Positions 63,822-64,000 of a DNA stretch of 64,000 bases are shown here, piece after piece. Position numbers and translations under genes: made by a program. The stretch comes from Acanthaster planci. Its lineage: Eukaryota; Echinodermata; Asteroidea; Valvatida; Acanthasteridae. Numbering within the stretch: the stretch's first letter is position 1; each line of letters starts with the position of its first letter. Where the stretch lies: NCBI RefSeq assembly GCF_001949145.1, contig NW_019091362.1, forward strand, positions 9,787,664 to 9,851,663. Direction: 5' to 3'. The notes under the pieces were generated by a model. That model did no database searches, was not told the origin of the DNA, and saw nothing but the letters and a program-made list of their open reading frames with translations.

Positions 63822-64000
63822 GTAACCCCCAAATTTCCAGTTGTTAGGATTAAGCAGGGTATATGTATTAAAGAACTTGAAGAGAGTTTTCATTCCAACC
63901 CTAACCTTATCACGGACACTCACCGCCATCCTGCCCTGGGCTGGCTTGTAAATGTACTTGATGCAAGTGCAAAACAACTTTCGTGACCATCAGGCAACAT

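Overview
The window is animal nuclear DNA. Genes are split into short exons (about 60-380 nt) with GT-AG introns and are surrounded by MITE-like elements, tRNA-derived SINE copies and a LINE tail. The dominant protein module is the HYR (hyalin repeat) domain, next to EGF-like and SEA modules. Together with many ACATGTAC runs and a strong excess of TAGGCCTA, this suggests a marine invertebrate deuterostome, most likely an echinoderm (inference; no species call is possible). One undetermined base (25368) shows it is a draft assembly.

Layout. (1) 2718-3358, minus strand: the first two exons (signal peptide, HYR domain) of a secreted or membrane HYR protein that runs off the left edge. (2) 10773-35112, minus strand: one complete gene of 23 recognisable exons, about 1,300 residues. 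Its order is signal peptide, eight HYR exons, eight six-cysteine EGF-like exons, a three-exon SEA domain with a GSVIV self-cleavage motif, a membrane-proximal EGF module, one transmembrane helix and a tyrosine-containing cytoplasmic tail. HYR and EGF modules are each one phase 1-1 exon, so they can be duplicated or skipped without a frameshift. (3) 35113-46341: mostly unexplained, with a 48-bp tandem duplication, two inverted-repeat elements, a SINE and one possible minus-strand signal-peptide exon at 45096-45147. (4) 46342-50909, plus strand: the last six coding exons of a four-helix membrane protein (LAPTM/DUF4728-like) ending in a proline/glutamine-rich tail with a PPAY motif; its 5' exon was not found. 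(5) 50910-61279: mostly repeats, including oppositely oriented A-rich/T-rich elements and a 5'-truncated LINE. (6) 61327 to the right edge, plus strand: the first three coding exons of a type II membrane protein whose lumenal part begins a probable glycolipid-transfer (GLTP) domain.

The central biology is the large HYR-EGF-SEA receptor-like gene and its active remodelling. HYR exons 3/4 look like a copy of exons 1/2, exons 5 and 6 lie in an 867-bp near-identical tandem repeat, one intron has been copied into another intron with a later retroelement insertion, and a SINE has replaced the 5' part and normal acceptor of HYR exon 2 while offering two frame-preserving acceptors of its own. The two HYR genes lie in the same orientation, which fits a local family of adhesion or recognition molecules. 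That role is inference; the domain order and phases are read directly.
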